A stretch of DNA of 64,000 nucleotides from Halovulum dunhuangense (GTDB lineage Bacteria; Pseudomonadota; Alphaproteobacteria; Rhodobacterales; Rhodobacteraceae), in the NCBI RefSeq assembly GCF_013093415.1, contig NZ_JABFBC010000001.1:1860001-1924000 (forward strand), read 5' to 3'. The first letter of the stretch is position 1; every line of letters begins with the position of its first letter. A program made the translations under genes and the position numbers. Under the pieces are notes generated by a model. The model did not search any database and was not told the DNA's origin. It saw only the letters and a list, made by a program, of their open reading frames with translations. Shown here one piece after another: positions 38,046 to 46,633 of this stretch.

Positions 38046-38708
38046 ATGGATGACACCGATCTTCCGGACGACGTGACGCTGACCGAAACCGGCCTGGCGG
38101 CCCAGGGGCAGGGGCGGGTGTTGCTGCTGGCCTGCGGGGCGCTGGCGCGCGAGATCCTCGCGTTGAAGGCCGTGAATAGCTGGGACCATCTCGACCTGCG
38201 CTGCCTGCCCGCGAAACTCCATCTGTGGCCCGACCGGATCCCGGATGCGGTCGAGGCGGCCGTGCGCGAGGCGCGGGCGGAGTATGATCGGATCTTCGTC
38301 GTCTATGCCGATTGCGGCACGGGAGGCGCGCTGGCGACGCGCTGCAAGGCGCTTGGGGTCGAAATGGTGCCGGGGCCGCATTGCTACGCCTTCTTCGACG
38401 GCAACGAGACCTTCGCCGCGCGCGGTGACGAGGAAATGCGCGCCTTCTACCTGACCGACTTCCTGGTCCGGCAATTCGACGCCTTCGTCTGGCAGCCGAT
38501 GGGACTCGACCGTCATCCGGAACTGCGGGACATGATCTTCGGCAATTACGAGCGGCTGGTCTACCTGGCCCAGACCCGCGACCCGGCGCTGGTCGAAAAG
38601 GCGCGGGAGGCGGCTGCGCGGCTGGGCCTCGATTTCGAGATGCGCTTTACCGGCTATGGCGATCTGGCCACGGCCATTCGCGGCGCCGCGACCGACGATC
38701 AGATGTAG
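38046..38708 (+). CDS. DUF1638 domain protein
   Basis: 220 residues. VLLLACGALAREILALKAVNSW, LRCLPAKLHLWPDRIPDAV, RIFVVYADCGTGGAL and VEMVPGPHCYAFFDG match DUF1638. Three conserved cysteines (ACGA, ADCGTGG, PHCYAFF) could bind a metal or cofactor. The family's biochemical function is not established, but it is often found next to corrinoid methyltransferase genes, as here. The start at 38046 follows AGGGGGGAC by about 10 bases; a GTG three bases upstream is equally possible. The upstream reading frame lacks family sequence. The 3' end overlaps dctD by 10 bp on the opposite strand. Confidence 0.85.
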   Translation: MDDTDLPDDVTLTETGLAAQGQGRVLLLACGALAREILALKAVNSWDHLDLRCLPAKLHLWPDRIPDAVEAAVREARAEYDRIFVVYADCGTGGALATRCKALGVEMVPGPHCYAFFDGNETFAARGDEEMRAFYLTDFLVRQFDAFVWQPMGLDRHPELRDMIFGNYERLVYLAQTRDPALVEKAREAAARLGLDFEMRFTGYGDLATAIRGAATDDQM

Positions 38709-40054
38709 TCGGCGCGCACGAGCCCGTATTTCGCCATCTTCTCGTTCAGCGTTCGGCGGGGCAGGGCCAGCTCCTCCATCACCGCCGCGACAGAGCCGCG
38801 GTTGCGGCGGAGCGCGTTGTCGATCAGCATCTTCTCGAAGGCCTCGACATGCTCGCGCAGGGGCTTTTCCACCAGCACATGCGGGCCCGACACGCTGCCC
38901 GCGCGCTCGCCCTCGTCCAGCAGGCCCGACAGGCTTTCCTCGCCCCGGCGCTTGTTCAGCACCGCGCGCTCGGCCACGTTCATCAGCTGGCGGATGTTGC
39001 CGGGCCAGGGCGCCTGGATCAGGCGGGCCGCGTCCTCGGCCGACAGCTCGGGCGGTTCGCAGCCGTAATCCTCGGCAAACTGGGCGCAGAAGCGGTTGAA
39101 GAGAATGAGGATATCCTCGCCCCGCTCGCGCAGGGCGGGGGTCGAGAGATGCAGCGCCGCGACGCGGTAGAACAGATCCTCGCGCATCCCCTCGGGGGGC
39201 GTCTCGGTCGAGGTGATCTGGCTGGAGATCGCGATGATGTGCAGGTTGCGCGGCGCCTGTTCGACATCCGCCGTCTCGGGGCGGCTGAGTTCCGTCACCA
39301 GCCGCGCCTGCGTCGACTCGGGCAGGCTTTCGATGTTCTCAAGCGTCAGCGTCCCGCCGTCGGCGGCCTCGATCGCGGGGCGCTTGCCCGGTCCCTCGAC
39401 CGGGCCGAACAGAACCTTGTCAATTTCTTCAGGGGCATAGGCCGCACAGTTGACGTAGACATAGGGCTTGCCCTTGCGCGGGCTACAGGCATGTAGCGCG
39501 TGGGCGATCAGCGACTTCCCGGTCCCCGTCTCGCCGGTGATCAGCACATGGCCGTCGGCCTGCGCCATGTCGAGGATCGTCTCGCGCAGCTTCTCGATCA
39601 CCGCCGAGGATCCGACCAGCTTGCGCAGAAGCATGGTGCCGTCAGACATCTCGCGCCGCAGGTTGCGGTTGTCGAGGGTCAGGCGGCGGGTGACGGCCGC
39701 GCGCTTGACCATCTCGGCCAGGCGCTCGGGATCGAAGGGCTTCTCGATGAAGTCGTACGCCCCGCCGCGCATCGCCTCGACCGCCAGCGACACGTCGCCA
39801 TGCCCGGTGATCAGGATGACGGGCAGCGACGAATCCATCTGCTGAAGGCGCTTCAGAAGCATCATGCCATCGACCCCGGGCATGCGGATGTCGGAGATTA
39901 CGACGCCAGGGAAATCCGCGCGGATCTGCTTGAGCGCGTTCTCGCCCGAGTCGTAGGCGACCGCCTCGAAGCCCGAAAGCGTCAGCCACTGCGCGATGGA
40001 TCCCCGCATGTCGGCTTCGTCGTCGATGATCGCGACAAGGGTCTTGCTGGCCAT
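38699..40054 (-). CDS. dctD: DctD-type response regulator with degenerate AAA+ domain
   Basis: 451 residues. Receiver domain (phospho-acceptor Asp55 in VVISDIRMPG), AAA+ domain and a Fis-type helix-turn-helix ending FEKMLIDNALRRNRGSVAAVMEEL. Walker A is intact (GETGTGKSLIA). The GAFTGA loop that contacts sigma-54 is missing: LFGPVEGPGKRPAIEAADGG stands in its place. Walker B reads GGTLTLENIESLP instead of GGTLFLDEIGDMP. It therefore probably does not act as a normal sigma-54 activator, as known for Rhodobacter capsulatus NtrC. Paired with dctB, 9 bp upstream. C4-dicarboxylate transport genes are not nearby, so the target is inferred from similarity. Confidence 0.85.
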   Translation of the reverse strand: MASKTLVAIIDDEADMRGSIAQWLTLSGFEAVAYDSGENALKQIRADFPGVVISDIRMPGVDGMMLLKRLQQMDSSLPVILITGHGDVSLAVEAMRGGAYDFIEKPFDPERLAEMVKRAAVTRRLTLDNRNLRREMSDGTMLLRKLVGSSAVIEKLRETILDMAQADGHVLITGETGTGKSLIAHALHACSPRKGKPYVYVNCAAYAPEEIDKVLFGPVEGPGKRPAIEAADGGTLTLENIESLPESTQARLVTELSRPETADVEQAPRNLHIIAISSQITSTETPPEGMREDLFYRVAALHLSTPALRERGEDILILFNRFCAQFAEDYGCEPPELSAEDAARLIQAPWPGNIRQLMNVAERAVLNKRRGEESLSGLLDEGERAGSVSGPHVLVEKPLREHVEAFEKMLIDNALRRNRGSVAAVMEELALPRRTLNEKMAKYGLVRADYI

Positions 40055-40063
40055 GATTTTCGC

Positions 40064-41827
40064 TTACTCCGCAGCCTTCATTGCGTCTTCCTTTGCACGC
40101 GGCAGCTGAAGTTCGAAGACGGCGCCCTTGGGGCGGGCATTTCTGGCAAGAAGGCGCCCACCCAACTCGTTGGCGATCCCGGCCGAAATGGCAAGACCGA
40201 GCCCCACGCCCTCGCCGGGCTTCTTGGTGGTGTAGAACGGCTCGAACAGGGCTTCGGGATCCTCGATCCCGTGGCCGTTGTCGCGCACCGACAGCGACAC
40301 CTGCTGGCCCTGCACGAGAAGAATGTCGATCATCGGGTCGGGTTCCTCGGACACCGCGTCAAGCGCGTTCCTGAGCAGGTTGACGATGATCTGGTCCAGC
40401 CGCACCGGGTCTGCGCGCACCATGACCGGGACGTTCGGCATGGTCTTGCGCAACTCTACCCGGGTGTGGCCCAGTTGCGGCGCCATCATCGACAGGCTGC
40501 CGTCGACGGCATCGCGCAGGTCCACCAGCGTCAGCGAATCCGCGCCCTTGCGGGCGTAGGATTTCATCTGCCGGGTGATCGCACCCATCCGCTCGATCAG
40601 GTCGTCGATGCGGTGGAAGGATGTCAGCGCCTCGTCCACCCGCTTGCGCTGGAGAAGCAGCCGGGCGCCGGCCAGATAGGTGCGCATCGCGGCAAGCGGC
40701 TGGTTCAGCTCGTGGCTGACGGCCGCCGACATCTGGCCGATGGCGGCCAGTTTCGACGCCTGCTCAAGGCTTTGCTCGGCGACCTCGAGATGGCGCTCGA
40801 CCTTCTGGCGCTGCTCGATCTCTTCGCTGAGCCGGGCGTTCAGCTGGCGCAGCTGGTCCGACTCCTCTGCGATCAGCCGCGACTGGCGCTGCAACCGCTT
40901 GTTGGCGAGGAACAGGAACAGCGTCAGCAGCAGCGCAAGGCCGGTCAGCTCCAGCGCGAGGATGCCGTTCACCTGCGTGCGAACGTCGGTCAGCGTCGAG
41001 AAATAGGTCAGCCGCCAGCCGCGGAACCCGGTCCGGATCTCGGTCCTGAGCAGCGGCACACCGTCGAGATAGACATACGGGTTGTCTTCCGCCCTGTTGC
41101 GCGGCGGACCAAAGGCCAGCCCCAGCCCGCTGGGCGGTGGCTCTGACGCCAGCACGTTCGTCAGCGTATTGTGCCGCCAGCTTGAGATGGATGTCAGGAT
41201 GACCGTATCGGCGCTGTCGGTGACCGCCACCATGTCGTTGCGGTTGCGCCAGCTGGTTTCCACCTGGCGCATGTCCACCTCGACCACGATCACGCCCAGC
41301 GTGGTGTTCCCGCTCACGACGCGGCGCGAATAGTAGAAGCCGTGCGCGCCCCCGTCATCCGCGGATCCGGTCACCGTGAAGATGGTGCGCGGCTCGCGCA
41401 GGGCCTGGGTCACGAAGGTCTGGTCCGCCTTGAGTGCCCCCAGATTGCGCCGGTCAGAGGCGGCGACGACACGCCCCTCGATATCCACCAGCGACAGCGA
41501 GGCGACGCGGATATCCTCTGCCACCTCGATCAGCCTTTGCGAGGTGTTGGCGTACTCCCTGCTTTGCAGTGCCGTGATGAAGGCCGGGTCGCGCGCCAGC
41601 AGCAGCGGCACCAGCGACTGCTGGCGCAGAAGCGTGACCATGTTGGCCGAATAGAGCGCCGCGCGCAGTTGCGCATCGGCGCGCTGGTCCTCGGAAAAGC
41701 GCTGGGTCAGGAAGTGGTTGGTCGCCACCATCAGCGCGATGCCGAAGATCATGAAAGCCGCGATGCCCGCCCGCATCCAGGGCGACATGTTGGTGTTCAG
41801 GATCGTCGGGCGCGGCTGGTCGGTCAT
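40064..41827 (-). CDS. dctB: DctB-type sensor histidine kinase
   Basis: 587 residues. The first membrane helix (about residues 18-38) is followed by a double-PDC periplasmic sensor of about 250 residues (LVDIEGRVVAASDRRNLGAL, FYYSRRVVSGNTTLGVIVVEVD, PYVYLDGVPLLRTEI). A second helix (about 298-318), a coiled coil, the H-box GQMSAAVSHELNQPLAAMRTYLAG, and the ATPase boxes [32 protein letters not shown] and GEGVGLGLAISAGI follow. DctB senses C4-dicarboxylates such as succinate. It should phosphorylate the DctD-like regulator encoded 9 bp downstream. Confidence 0.9.
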   Translation of the reverse strand: MTDQPRPTILNTNMSPWMRAGIAAFMIFGIALMVATNHFLTQRFSEDQRADAQLRAALYSANMVTLLRQQSLVPLLLARDPAFITALQSREYANTSQRLIEVAEDIRVASLSLVDIEGRVVAASDRRNLGALKADQTFVTQALREPRTIFTVTGSADDGGAHGFYYSRRVVSGNTTLGVIVVEVDMRQVETSWRNRNDMVAVTDSADTVILTSISSWRHNTLTNVLASEPPPSGLGLAFGPPRNRAEDNPYVYLDGVPLLRTEIRTGFRGWRLTYFSTLTDVRTQVNGILALELTGLALLLTLFLFLANKRLQRQSRLIAEESDQLRQLNARLSEEIEQRQKVERHLEVAEQSLEQASKLAAIGQMSAAVSHELNQPLAAMRTYLAGARLLLQRKRVDEALTSFHRIDDLIERMGAITRQMKSYARKGADSLTLVDLRDAVDGSLSMMAPQLGHTRVELRKTMPNVPVMVRADPVRLDQIIVNLLRNALDAVSEEPDPMIDILLVQGQQVSLSVRDNGHGIEDPEALFEPFYTTKKPGEGVGLGLAISAGIANELGGRLLARNARPKGAVFELQLPRAKEDAMKAAE

Positions 41828-41864
41828 TGCCCGAGGCTATGCCAGAGCGGGAGGCGCGGCAAGC

Positions 41865-42539
41865 TCAGGCCACGCGTTCCAGCGCGGCCGCGAGCCCGGC
41901 GAACAGCGCCTTTCCGTCGGTGCCCCCCAGCGCCGGATCGGCGGCGCGTTCGGGATGGGGCATCATGCCCAGAACGCGACGGTTGCCCGACAGGATGCCG
42001 GCAATGTCCGCGGTCGCGCCGTTGGGGTTCTCGACATAGGTGAAGGCGATGCGATCCTCGCCCTTCAGCCGGGCCAGGGTGTCGGCATCGGCGATGTAGT
42101 TGCCGTCGTGATGCGCGACCGGATAGGCCACGATCTGCCCGGTCTCGTAGCCGCGGGTAAAGGCGCTGTCGCCGGTCTCGACCCGCAGGTGCACGGTCCG
42201 GCAGATGAACTTCAGGCCCGCGTTGCGCATCAGCGCGCCGGGCAGAAGCCCCGCCTCGATCAGCACCTGGAAGCCGTTGCACACGCCCAGCACATGCCCG
42301 CCGGCATGGGCGAAGTCCGCCACCGCGCGCATCACCGGCGCCTTGGCCGCGATGGCGCCGCAGCGCAGGTAGTCGCCGAAGGAAAACCCGCCCGGAATGG
42401 CGATCAGGTCCAGCCCCCGGGGCAGGGCGGCGTCCTTGTGCCAGATCATCGCGGGCTTCTGGCCCGTCGCCTGTTCGATGGCGACCGCCATGTCGCGATC
42501 GCAGTTCGATCCCGGAAAGACGATGACCCCCGCCTTCAT
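41865..42539 (-). CDS. purQ: Phosphoribosylformylglycinamidine synthase subunit PurQ
   Basis: 224 residues. PurQ is the glutaminase of the PurLQS complex in purine synthesis. [40 protein letters not shown], the nucleophile region [21 protein letters not shown], and the His/Glu pair in MMPHPERA are complete. Its ATG overlaps the purS stop (ATGA), giving purC-purS-purQ in one unit. purL is not in the window. Confidence 0.96.
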   Translation of the reverse strand: MKAGVIVFPGSNCDRDMAVAIEQATGQKPAMIWHKDAALPRGLDLIAIPGGFSFGDYLRCGAIAAKAPVMRAVADFAHAGGHVLGVCNGFQVLIEAGLLPGALMRNAGLKFICRTVHLRVETGDSAFTRGYETGQIVAYPVAHHDGNYIADADTLARLKGEDRIAFTYVENPNGATADIAGILSGNRRVLGMMPHPERAADPALGGTDGKALFAGLAAALERVA

Positions 42540-42781
42540 TCCGCCAGCACCTCGATCCGGTAATCCTCGATCACAGTATTGGCGAGCAGCTTCTCGCACA
42601 TCTGCGCGACTTCGGCCTCGGCGGCCTTGGGGTCGGTGGCGGACAGGGTCAGGTCGATCAGCTTGCCCTGGCGCACGCCCTGGACGCCCGCGAAACCCAG
42701 CGTCCCCAGCGCGTGGCGCACCGCTTCGCCCTGGGGGTCGAGGACGCCGTTCCTGAGTGTCACATAGACGCGCGCCCGCAT
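42536..42781 (-). CDS. purS: Phosphoribosylformylglycinamidine synthase subunit PurS
   Basis: 81 residues, normal for this small bridging subunit of the PurLQS complex. [39 protein letters not shown] and [18 protein letters not shown] are typical. The start at 42781 was taken from the conserved N-terminus. A longer upstream reading frame runs into purC. purC ends 14 bp upstream and purQ overlaps by 4 bp. Confidence 0.95.
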   Translation of the reverse strand: MRARVYVTLRNGVLDPQGEAVRHALGTLGFAGVQGVRQGKLIDLTLSATDPKAAEAEVAQMCEKLLANTVIEDYRIEVLAE

Positions 42782-42795
42782 GGCCGTCTCCTTCT

Positions 42796-43557
42796 TCACT
42801 GAACCAGTTTCGGGCCCTTCACGGTCCCGTTGCTGCGCGGCAGCACGCCCAGCCGGCGGGCCACCTCGGTATAGGCATCGGCCAGGTTGCCGAGATCGCG
42901 GCGGAACACGTCCTTGTCCAGCTTCTGCCCTGTCTCGATATCCCACAGCCGGCAGCTGTCGGGCGATATCTCGTCGGCGATCACCAGACGCTGGAAATCG
43001 CCCTCGAAGATGCGGCCGATCTCGATCTTGAAGTCCACCAGCTTGATGCCGACCCCGTACATCACGCCCGACAGGTAGTCGTTCACCCGCAACGCCAGCG
43101 CGATCATGTCGTCGATGTCCTGCTGGCTGGCCCAGTTGAAGGCGATGATGTGCTCTTCGGTGACCAGCGGATCGCCCAGCTTGTCGTCCTTCAGGTAGAA
43201 TTCGATGATCGGGCGGGGCAGGGGCGTCCCCTCCTCGATGCCCAGCCGCTTGGCCATGGAACCGGCCGCGACATTTCGCACCACCACCTCGAGCGGGATG
43301 ATCTCGACCATCCGCACCAGCTGCTCGCGCATGTTGATGCGCTTGATGAAATGCGTGGGCACACCCATCTGGTTCAGCCCGGTCATGAAGAACTCGGACA
43401 GGCGGTTGTTCAGGACGCCCTTGCCCTCGATCACGCCCTTCTTCTGCGCGTTGAAGGCGGTGGCATCGTCCTTGAAGTATTGAATCAGTGTATCGGGCTC
43501 GGGCCCCTCGTAGAGGATCTTGGCCTTGCCCTCATAGATCATGCGTCGGCGCGCCAT
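42796..43557 (-). CDS. purC: SAICAR synthetase
   Basis: 253 residues. It joins CAIR with aspartate using ATP in purine synthesis. [72 protein letters not shown] and [14 protein letters not shown] are all present. First gene of purC-purS-purQ, divergent from the F1-ATPase inhibitor gene. Confidence 0.97.
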   Translation of the reverse strand: MARRRMIYEGKAKILYEGPEPDTLIQYFKDDATAFNAQKKGVIEGKGVLNNRLSEFFMTGLNQMGVPTHFIKRINMREQLVRMVEIIPLEVVVRNVAAGSMAKRLGIEEGTPLPRPIIEFYLKDDKLGDPLVTEEHIIAFNWASQQDIDDMIALALRVNDYLSGVMYGVGIKLVDFKIEIGRIFEGDFQRLVIADEISPDSCRLWDIETGQKLDKDVFRRDLGNLADAYTEVARRLGVLPRSNGTVKGPKLVQ

Positions 43558-43701
43558 GGCGATTGCTCCGATCCCTTGGGTTGGCCGATGCTATATGGGG
43601 TGCGGCCGGAAGCTACAAGGATTCTCGCGTCCGGGACTTGTGAGACGGGCCACCGGTCGCATAGGTATCAGATCGACGCATACCCCATGCTGGAGGACAG
43701 G

Positions 43702-44022
43702 ATGACCACCTTCGACGATCGCGAACAGGCCTTCGAGAAGAAATACGCCCATGACGCCGAGATGCAGTTCAGGGCCGAGGCCCGCCGCAACAAGCTGCTT
43801 GGCCTGTGGGCGGCCGAGCTGCTGGGCAAGACCGGCGCCGATGCCGATGCCTATGCCCGCGAGGTGATCAAGTCCGATTTCCAGGAAGCCGGCGACGAGG
43901 ACGTGTTCCGCAAGCTGTCGGGCGATCTGGGCGACATCGCGACCGAGGCCGAGATACGCACCAAGATGATCACGCTGCTGGCGCTCGCCAAGGAGCAGAT
44001 CATGACCGAGGCCGGGAACTGA
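43702..44022 (+). CDS. F1-ATPase inhibitor zeta subunit (DUF1476)
   Basis: 106 residues. The start MTTFDDREQAFEKKYAHDAE, then AEARRNKLLGLWAAELLGKTG, DADAYAREVIKSDFQEAGDEDVFRKL and a C-terminal helix match DUF1476. In Paracoccus denitrificans this protein is the zeta subunit, whose N-terminal helix blocks ATP hydrolysis by F1. The start at 43702 was chosen because GGAGG lies 5 bases upstream. An ATG at 43687 is less likely. It sits apart from any atp operon, next to purine genes, and its stop overlaps the next small gene. Confidence 0.9.
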   Translation: MTTFDDREQAFEKKYAHDAEMQFRAEARRNKLLGLWAAELLGKTGADADAYAREVIKSDFQEAGDEDVFRKLSGDLGDIATEAEIRTKMITLLALAKEQIMTEAGN

Positions 44023-44186
44023 GCCGCCAGAAGGAAAAGGGCGGGTTCCGCAATCCGCAGAACCTGCCCACCAGGACCTGCGCCGCCTGCGGGCGCCCGT
44101 TCACCTGGCGCAGGAAATGGGCGCGCGACTGGGACCAGGTCAAGTTCTGTTCCGACCGTTGCCGCAAGGGCGGGGCGAAAGCCTAG
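44019..44186 (+). CDS. DUF2256 small zinc-ribbon-like protein, apparent CTG start
   Basis: About 55 residues. NLPTRTCAACGRPFTWRRKWARDW and VKFCSDRCRKGG form the CxxC...CxxxC core of DUF2256, probably zinc binding. There is no in-frame ATG, GTG or TTG between a distant GTG at 43806 and the conserved core. The most natural start is a CTG at 44019 overlapping the stop of the zeta inhibitor gene, i.e. translational coupling. Function unknown. The 3' end overlaps the convergent glutathione peroxidase gene by 4 bp. Confidence 0.65.
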   Translation: MSRQKEKGGFRNPQNLPTRTCAACGRPFTWRRKWARDWDQVKFCSDRCRKGGAKA

Positions 44187-44704
44187 AGCAACGCCTCGAT
44201 CGCGCCCGAAAGCTGGGCGCTTTCGGGGCGAACCGATGACGGGAAATCCCCGACGATCCGCCCCTCGCCATCGAGCAGGATCTTGTGGAAGTTCCAGCGC
44301 GGGGTCACGCCCTGTTCGGCCGCCCAGCGGTAGAAGGGGTGCGCATCGCCGCCGCGCACGCGCGTTATCTCGGTCATCGGCAGGGTCAGGCCGAAATTGA
44401 CCTCGCAGAATTCCTTGACCTCGGCCCCGGTCGCAAGCTCCTGCCCGCCGAAATCGTCGGAAGGCACCGCCAGCACCAGCACACGGCCGCCGAAGCCCTC
44501 GTGCAGGGCCTGAAGCCCGTCATACTGGTCGGTAAAGCCGCAGCGCGAGGCGGTGTTCACGACCAGCACCGGCTTTCCGCGATGGGCGGTCAGGTCGATC
44601 TGTCCGCCGTCTATGCTGGAAAAGCGGAAACCGTCATCGGCCATGGCTGCCGTTCCTGTCCAGAATACGATCCCAAGGGCAAGCGCCGCGCGACGTGTGA
44701 ACAT
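44183..44704 (-). CDS. Glutathione peroxidase family protein, exported
   Basis: 173 residues. The signal peptide FTRRAALALGIVFWTGTAAMA has a twin-arginine-like start and puts the enzyme in the periplasm. LVVNTASRCGFTDQYDGLQAL carries the peroxidatic Cys. LAVPSDDFGGQE and the Trp/Asn pair in PRWNFHKILLD complete the active site. It reduces peroxides using thiols. In the periplasm, thioredoxin-like donors are more likely than glutathione. It is followed 60 bp upstream on the same strand by purB. Confidence 0.9.
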   Translation of the reverse strand: MFTRRAALALGIVFWTGTAAMADDGFRFSSIDGGQIDLTAHRGKPVLVVNTASRCGFTDQYDGLQALHEGFGGRVLVLAVPSDDFGGQELATGAEVKEFCEVNFGLTLPMTEITRVRGGDAHPFYRWAAEQGVTPRWNFHKILLDGEGRIVGDFPSSVRPESAQLSGAIEALL

Positions 44705-44764
44705 GCATCCCTCCTGTTTTCGGAGGATATACGTCGCGCGGGGCGCTTTGGTTTCAGTCCGGCT

Positions 44765-46072
44765 TCACGCCGCGCCGAAAACCCGGGCGAAGATCGTGTC
44801 CACATGCTTGGTGTGATAGCCAAGGTCGAACTTTTCCTCGATCTCGGCCTCGCTCATCGCGCGGCGCACATCCGGGTCGGCCTTCAGCTCTTCCATGAAG
44901 TCCTTGCCCTGTTCCCAGACCTTCATCGCGTTGCGCTGGACCAGGGTGTAGGCGTCCTCGCGGCTGACGCCCTTCTGGGTCAGCGCCAGCAGGACGCGCT
45001 GCGAATGCACCAGGCCGCGGAACTTGTTCATGTTCTTCAGCATGTTGTCGGGATAGATCACCAGCTTGTCGATCACCTGCGTCAGCCGCGCCAGCGCGAA
45101 ATCCAGCGTCACGGTGGTGTCGGGGCCGATGTTGCGCTCCACGCTGGAGTGGGAGATGTCGCGCTCGTGCCAGAGCGCCACGTTCTCCATCGCGGGCACC
45201 ACCGCCATGCGCACGAGCCGCGCAAGACCCGTCAGGTTCTCGGTCAGGACCGGGTTGCGCTTGTGGGGCATCGCGCTCGACCCTTTCTGGCCGGGCGAGA
45301 AATATTCCTCAGCCTCCAGCACCTCGGTGCGCTGGAGATGCCGGATCTCGATGGCGATGTTCTCGATCGAGGACGCGATCACGCCCAGCGTGGCGAAGAA
45401 CATCGCGTGCCGGTCACGCGGGATCACCTGCGTGGAAACCGGCTCGGGGGTAAGCCCCATCTTCTCGCAGACATGCGCCTCGACCGCCGGGTCGATATTG
45501 GCGAATGTCCCGACCGCGCCCGAAATGGCGCCCGTCGCCACCTCGGCCCGCGCTGCCACCAGACGCGCGCGGTTGCGGTCCATCTCGGCGTGGAAGCGGG
45601 CGAATTTCAGGCCCATCGTCACGGGTTCCGCATGGATGCCGTGGCTGCGGCCGATGCAGACGGTGTCCTTGTGTTCCATCGCGCGGCGCTTGAGGGCCGC
45701 GAGCAGCCCGTCCATGTCCGCGAGCAGGATGTCGGCCGCGCGCACCAGCTGCACGTTGAAGGTGGTGTCGAGCACGTCCGACGAGGTCATGCCCTGGTGG
45801 ACGAAGCGCGCCTCCTCGTTGCCGATGAGCTCGGCCAGGTGGGTGAGAAAGGCGATCACGTCGTGCTTGGTCACGCGCTCGATCTCGTCGATGCGGTCCA
45901 CGTCGAAGGTCGCGTCCTTCGCCTTCCACACCGCCGCGGCGCTTTCCTTCGGGATCACGCCCAGCGCCGCCTGCGCGTCGCAGGCATGGGCCTCGATCTC
46001 GTACCAGATGCGGAATTTCGTCTCGGGCGACCAGATGGCGACCATCTCGGGGCGGGAATAGCGCGGGATCAT
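44765..46072 (-). CDS. purB: Adenylosuccinate lyase
   Basis: 435 residues. It acts twice in purine synthesis (SAICAR to AICAR, and adenylosuccinate to AMP). IPRYSRPEMVAIWSPETKFRIW, VHQGMTSSDVLDTT, CIGRSHGIHAEPVTMGLKFA, the signature GSSAMPHKRNPVLTENLTG and WHERDISHSSVERN with catalytic Ser loop are standard for the short (B. subtilis-like) type. It is divergent from the DUF6314 gene and close to purCSQ, but not in one operon with them. Confidence 0.97.
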   Translation of the reverse strand: MIPRYSRPEMVAIWSPETKFRIWYEIEAHACDAQAALGVIPKESAAAVWKAKDATFDVDRIDEIERVTKHDVIAFLTHLAELIGNEEARFVHQGMTSSDVLDTTFNVQLVRAADILLADMDGLLAALKRRAMEHKDTVCIGRSHGIHAEPVTMGLKFARFHAEMDRNRARLVAARAEVATGAISGAVGTFANIDPAVEAHVCEKMGLTPEPVSTQVIPRDRHAMFFATLGVIASSIENIAIEIRHLQRTEVLEAEEYFSPGQKGSSAMPHKRNPVLTENLTGLARLVRMAVVPAMENVALWHERDISHSSVERNIGPDTTVTLDFALARLTQVIDKLVIYPDNMLKNMNKFRGLVHSQRVLLALTQKGVSREDAYTLVQRNAMKVWEQGKDFMEELKADPDVRRAMSEAEIEEKFDLGYHTKHVDTIFARVFGAA

Positions 46073-46150
46073 GTGTCTCTCTCGGGGCCGGTTGTCTGAG
46101 GATTGGCGCCCTCATAGACTGCACCCGACCAGGCGGCAAGGGAGCGGTCC

Positions 46151-46567
46151 GTGGAAGGTTCGCCGGATCTGTGGGATTTCGCGGGCGACTGGCGGCTTTC
46201 GCGCCGGATCGACGATCGCCGCGCGGGCACGGCCGCGACCTTCGAGGGCAGGGCGGTCTTTGCGCCAGATGGCGACGGGCTCGCCTATGTGGAGACGGGA
46301 ACGCTGCACTTGCCGGGCCAGCCACCGCTGGAGGGCAGCCGGCGCTACCAGTGGCGGCCGGGCATTCATGTACATTTCGAGGATGGCCGCTTCTTCCACG
46401 CGATCCCGCCGCAAGACCTGCGCCCCGAGGCGTCGCATGACTGCGCGCCGGACCTCTACCATGTGTCCTACGACTTCTCTGACTGGCCCGTCTGGCGCGC
46501 GGAATGGCGGGTTCAGGGGCCGCGAAAGGACTACACCCTCGTCTCGGACTACACGCCCGAAAGGTGA
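46151..46567 (+). CDS. DUF6314 family protein
   Basis: 138 residues. DLWDFAGDWRLSRRIDDRRAG, FEGRAVFAPDGDGLAYVETGTL, RRYQWRPGIHVHFEDGRFFHAI, HDCAPDLYHVSYDFSDWPVW and KDYTLVSDYTPER suggest a small lipocalin-like beta barrel, and this set is the DUF6314 pattern. The start is a GTG at 46151 with GGGAG upstream. Divergent from purB. Function unknown. Confidence 0.8.
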   Translation: MEGSPDLWDFAGDWRLSRRIDDRRAGTAATFEGRAVFAPDGDGLAYVETGTLHLPGQPPLEGSRRYQWRPGIHVHFEDGRFFHAIPPQDLRPEASHDCAPDLYHVSYDFSDWPVWRAEWRVQGPRKDYTLVSDYTPER

Positions 46568-46633
46568 TTTCGCCTTGCGTGAACGGGGTACCGGGTGCAA
46601 AACATCCCGAAACGCAATCGAAGAGGAACCGAG

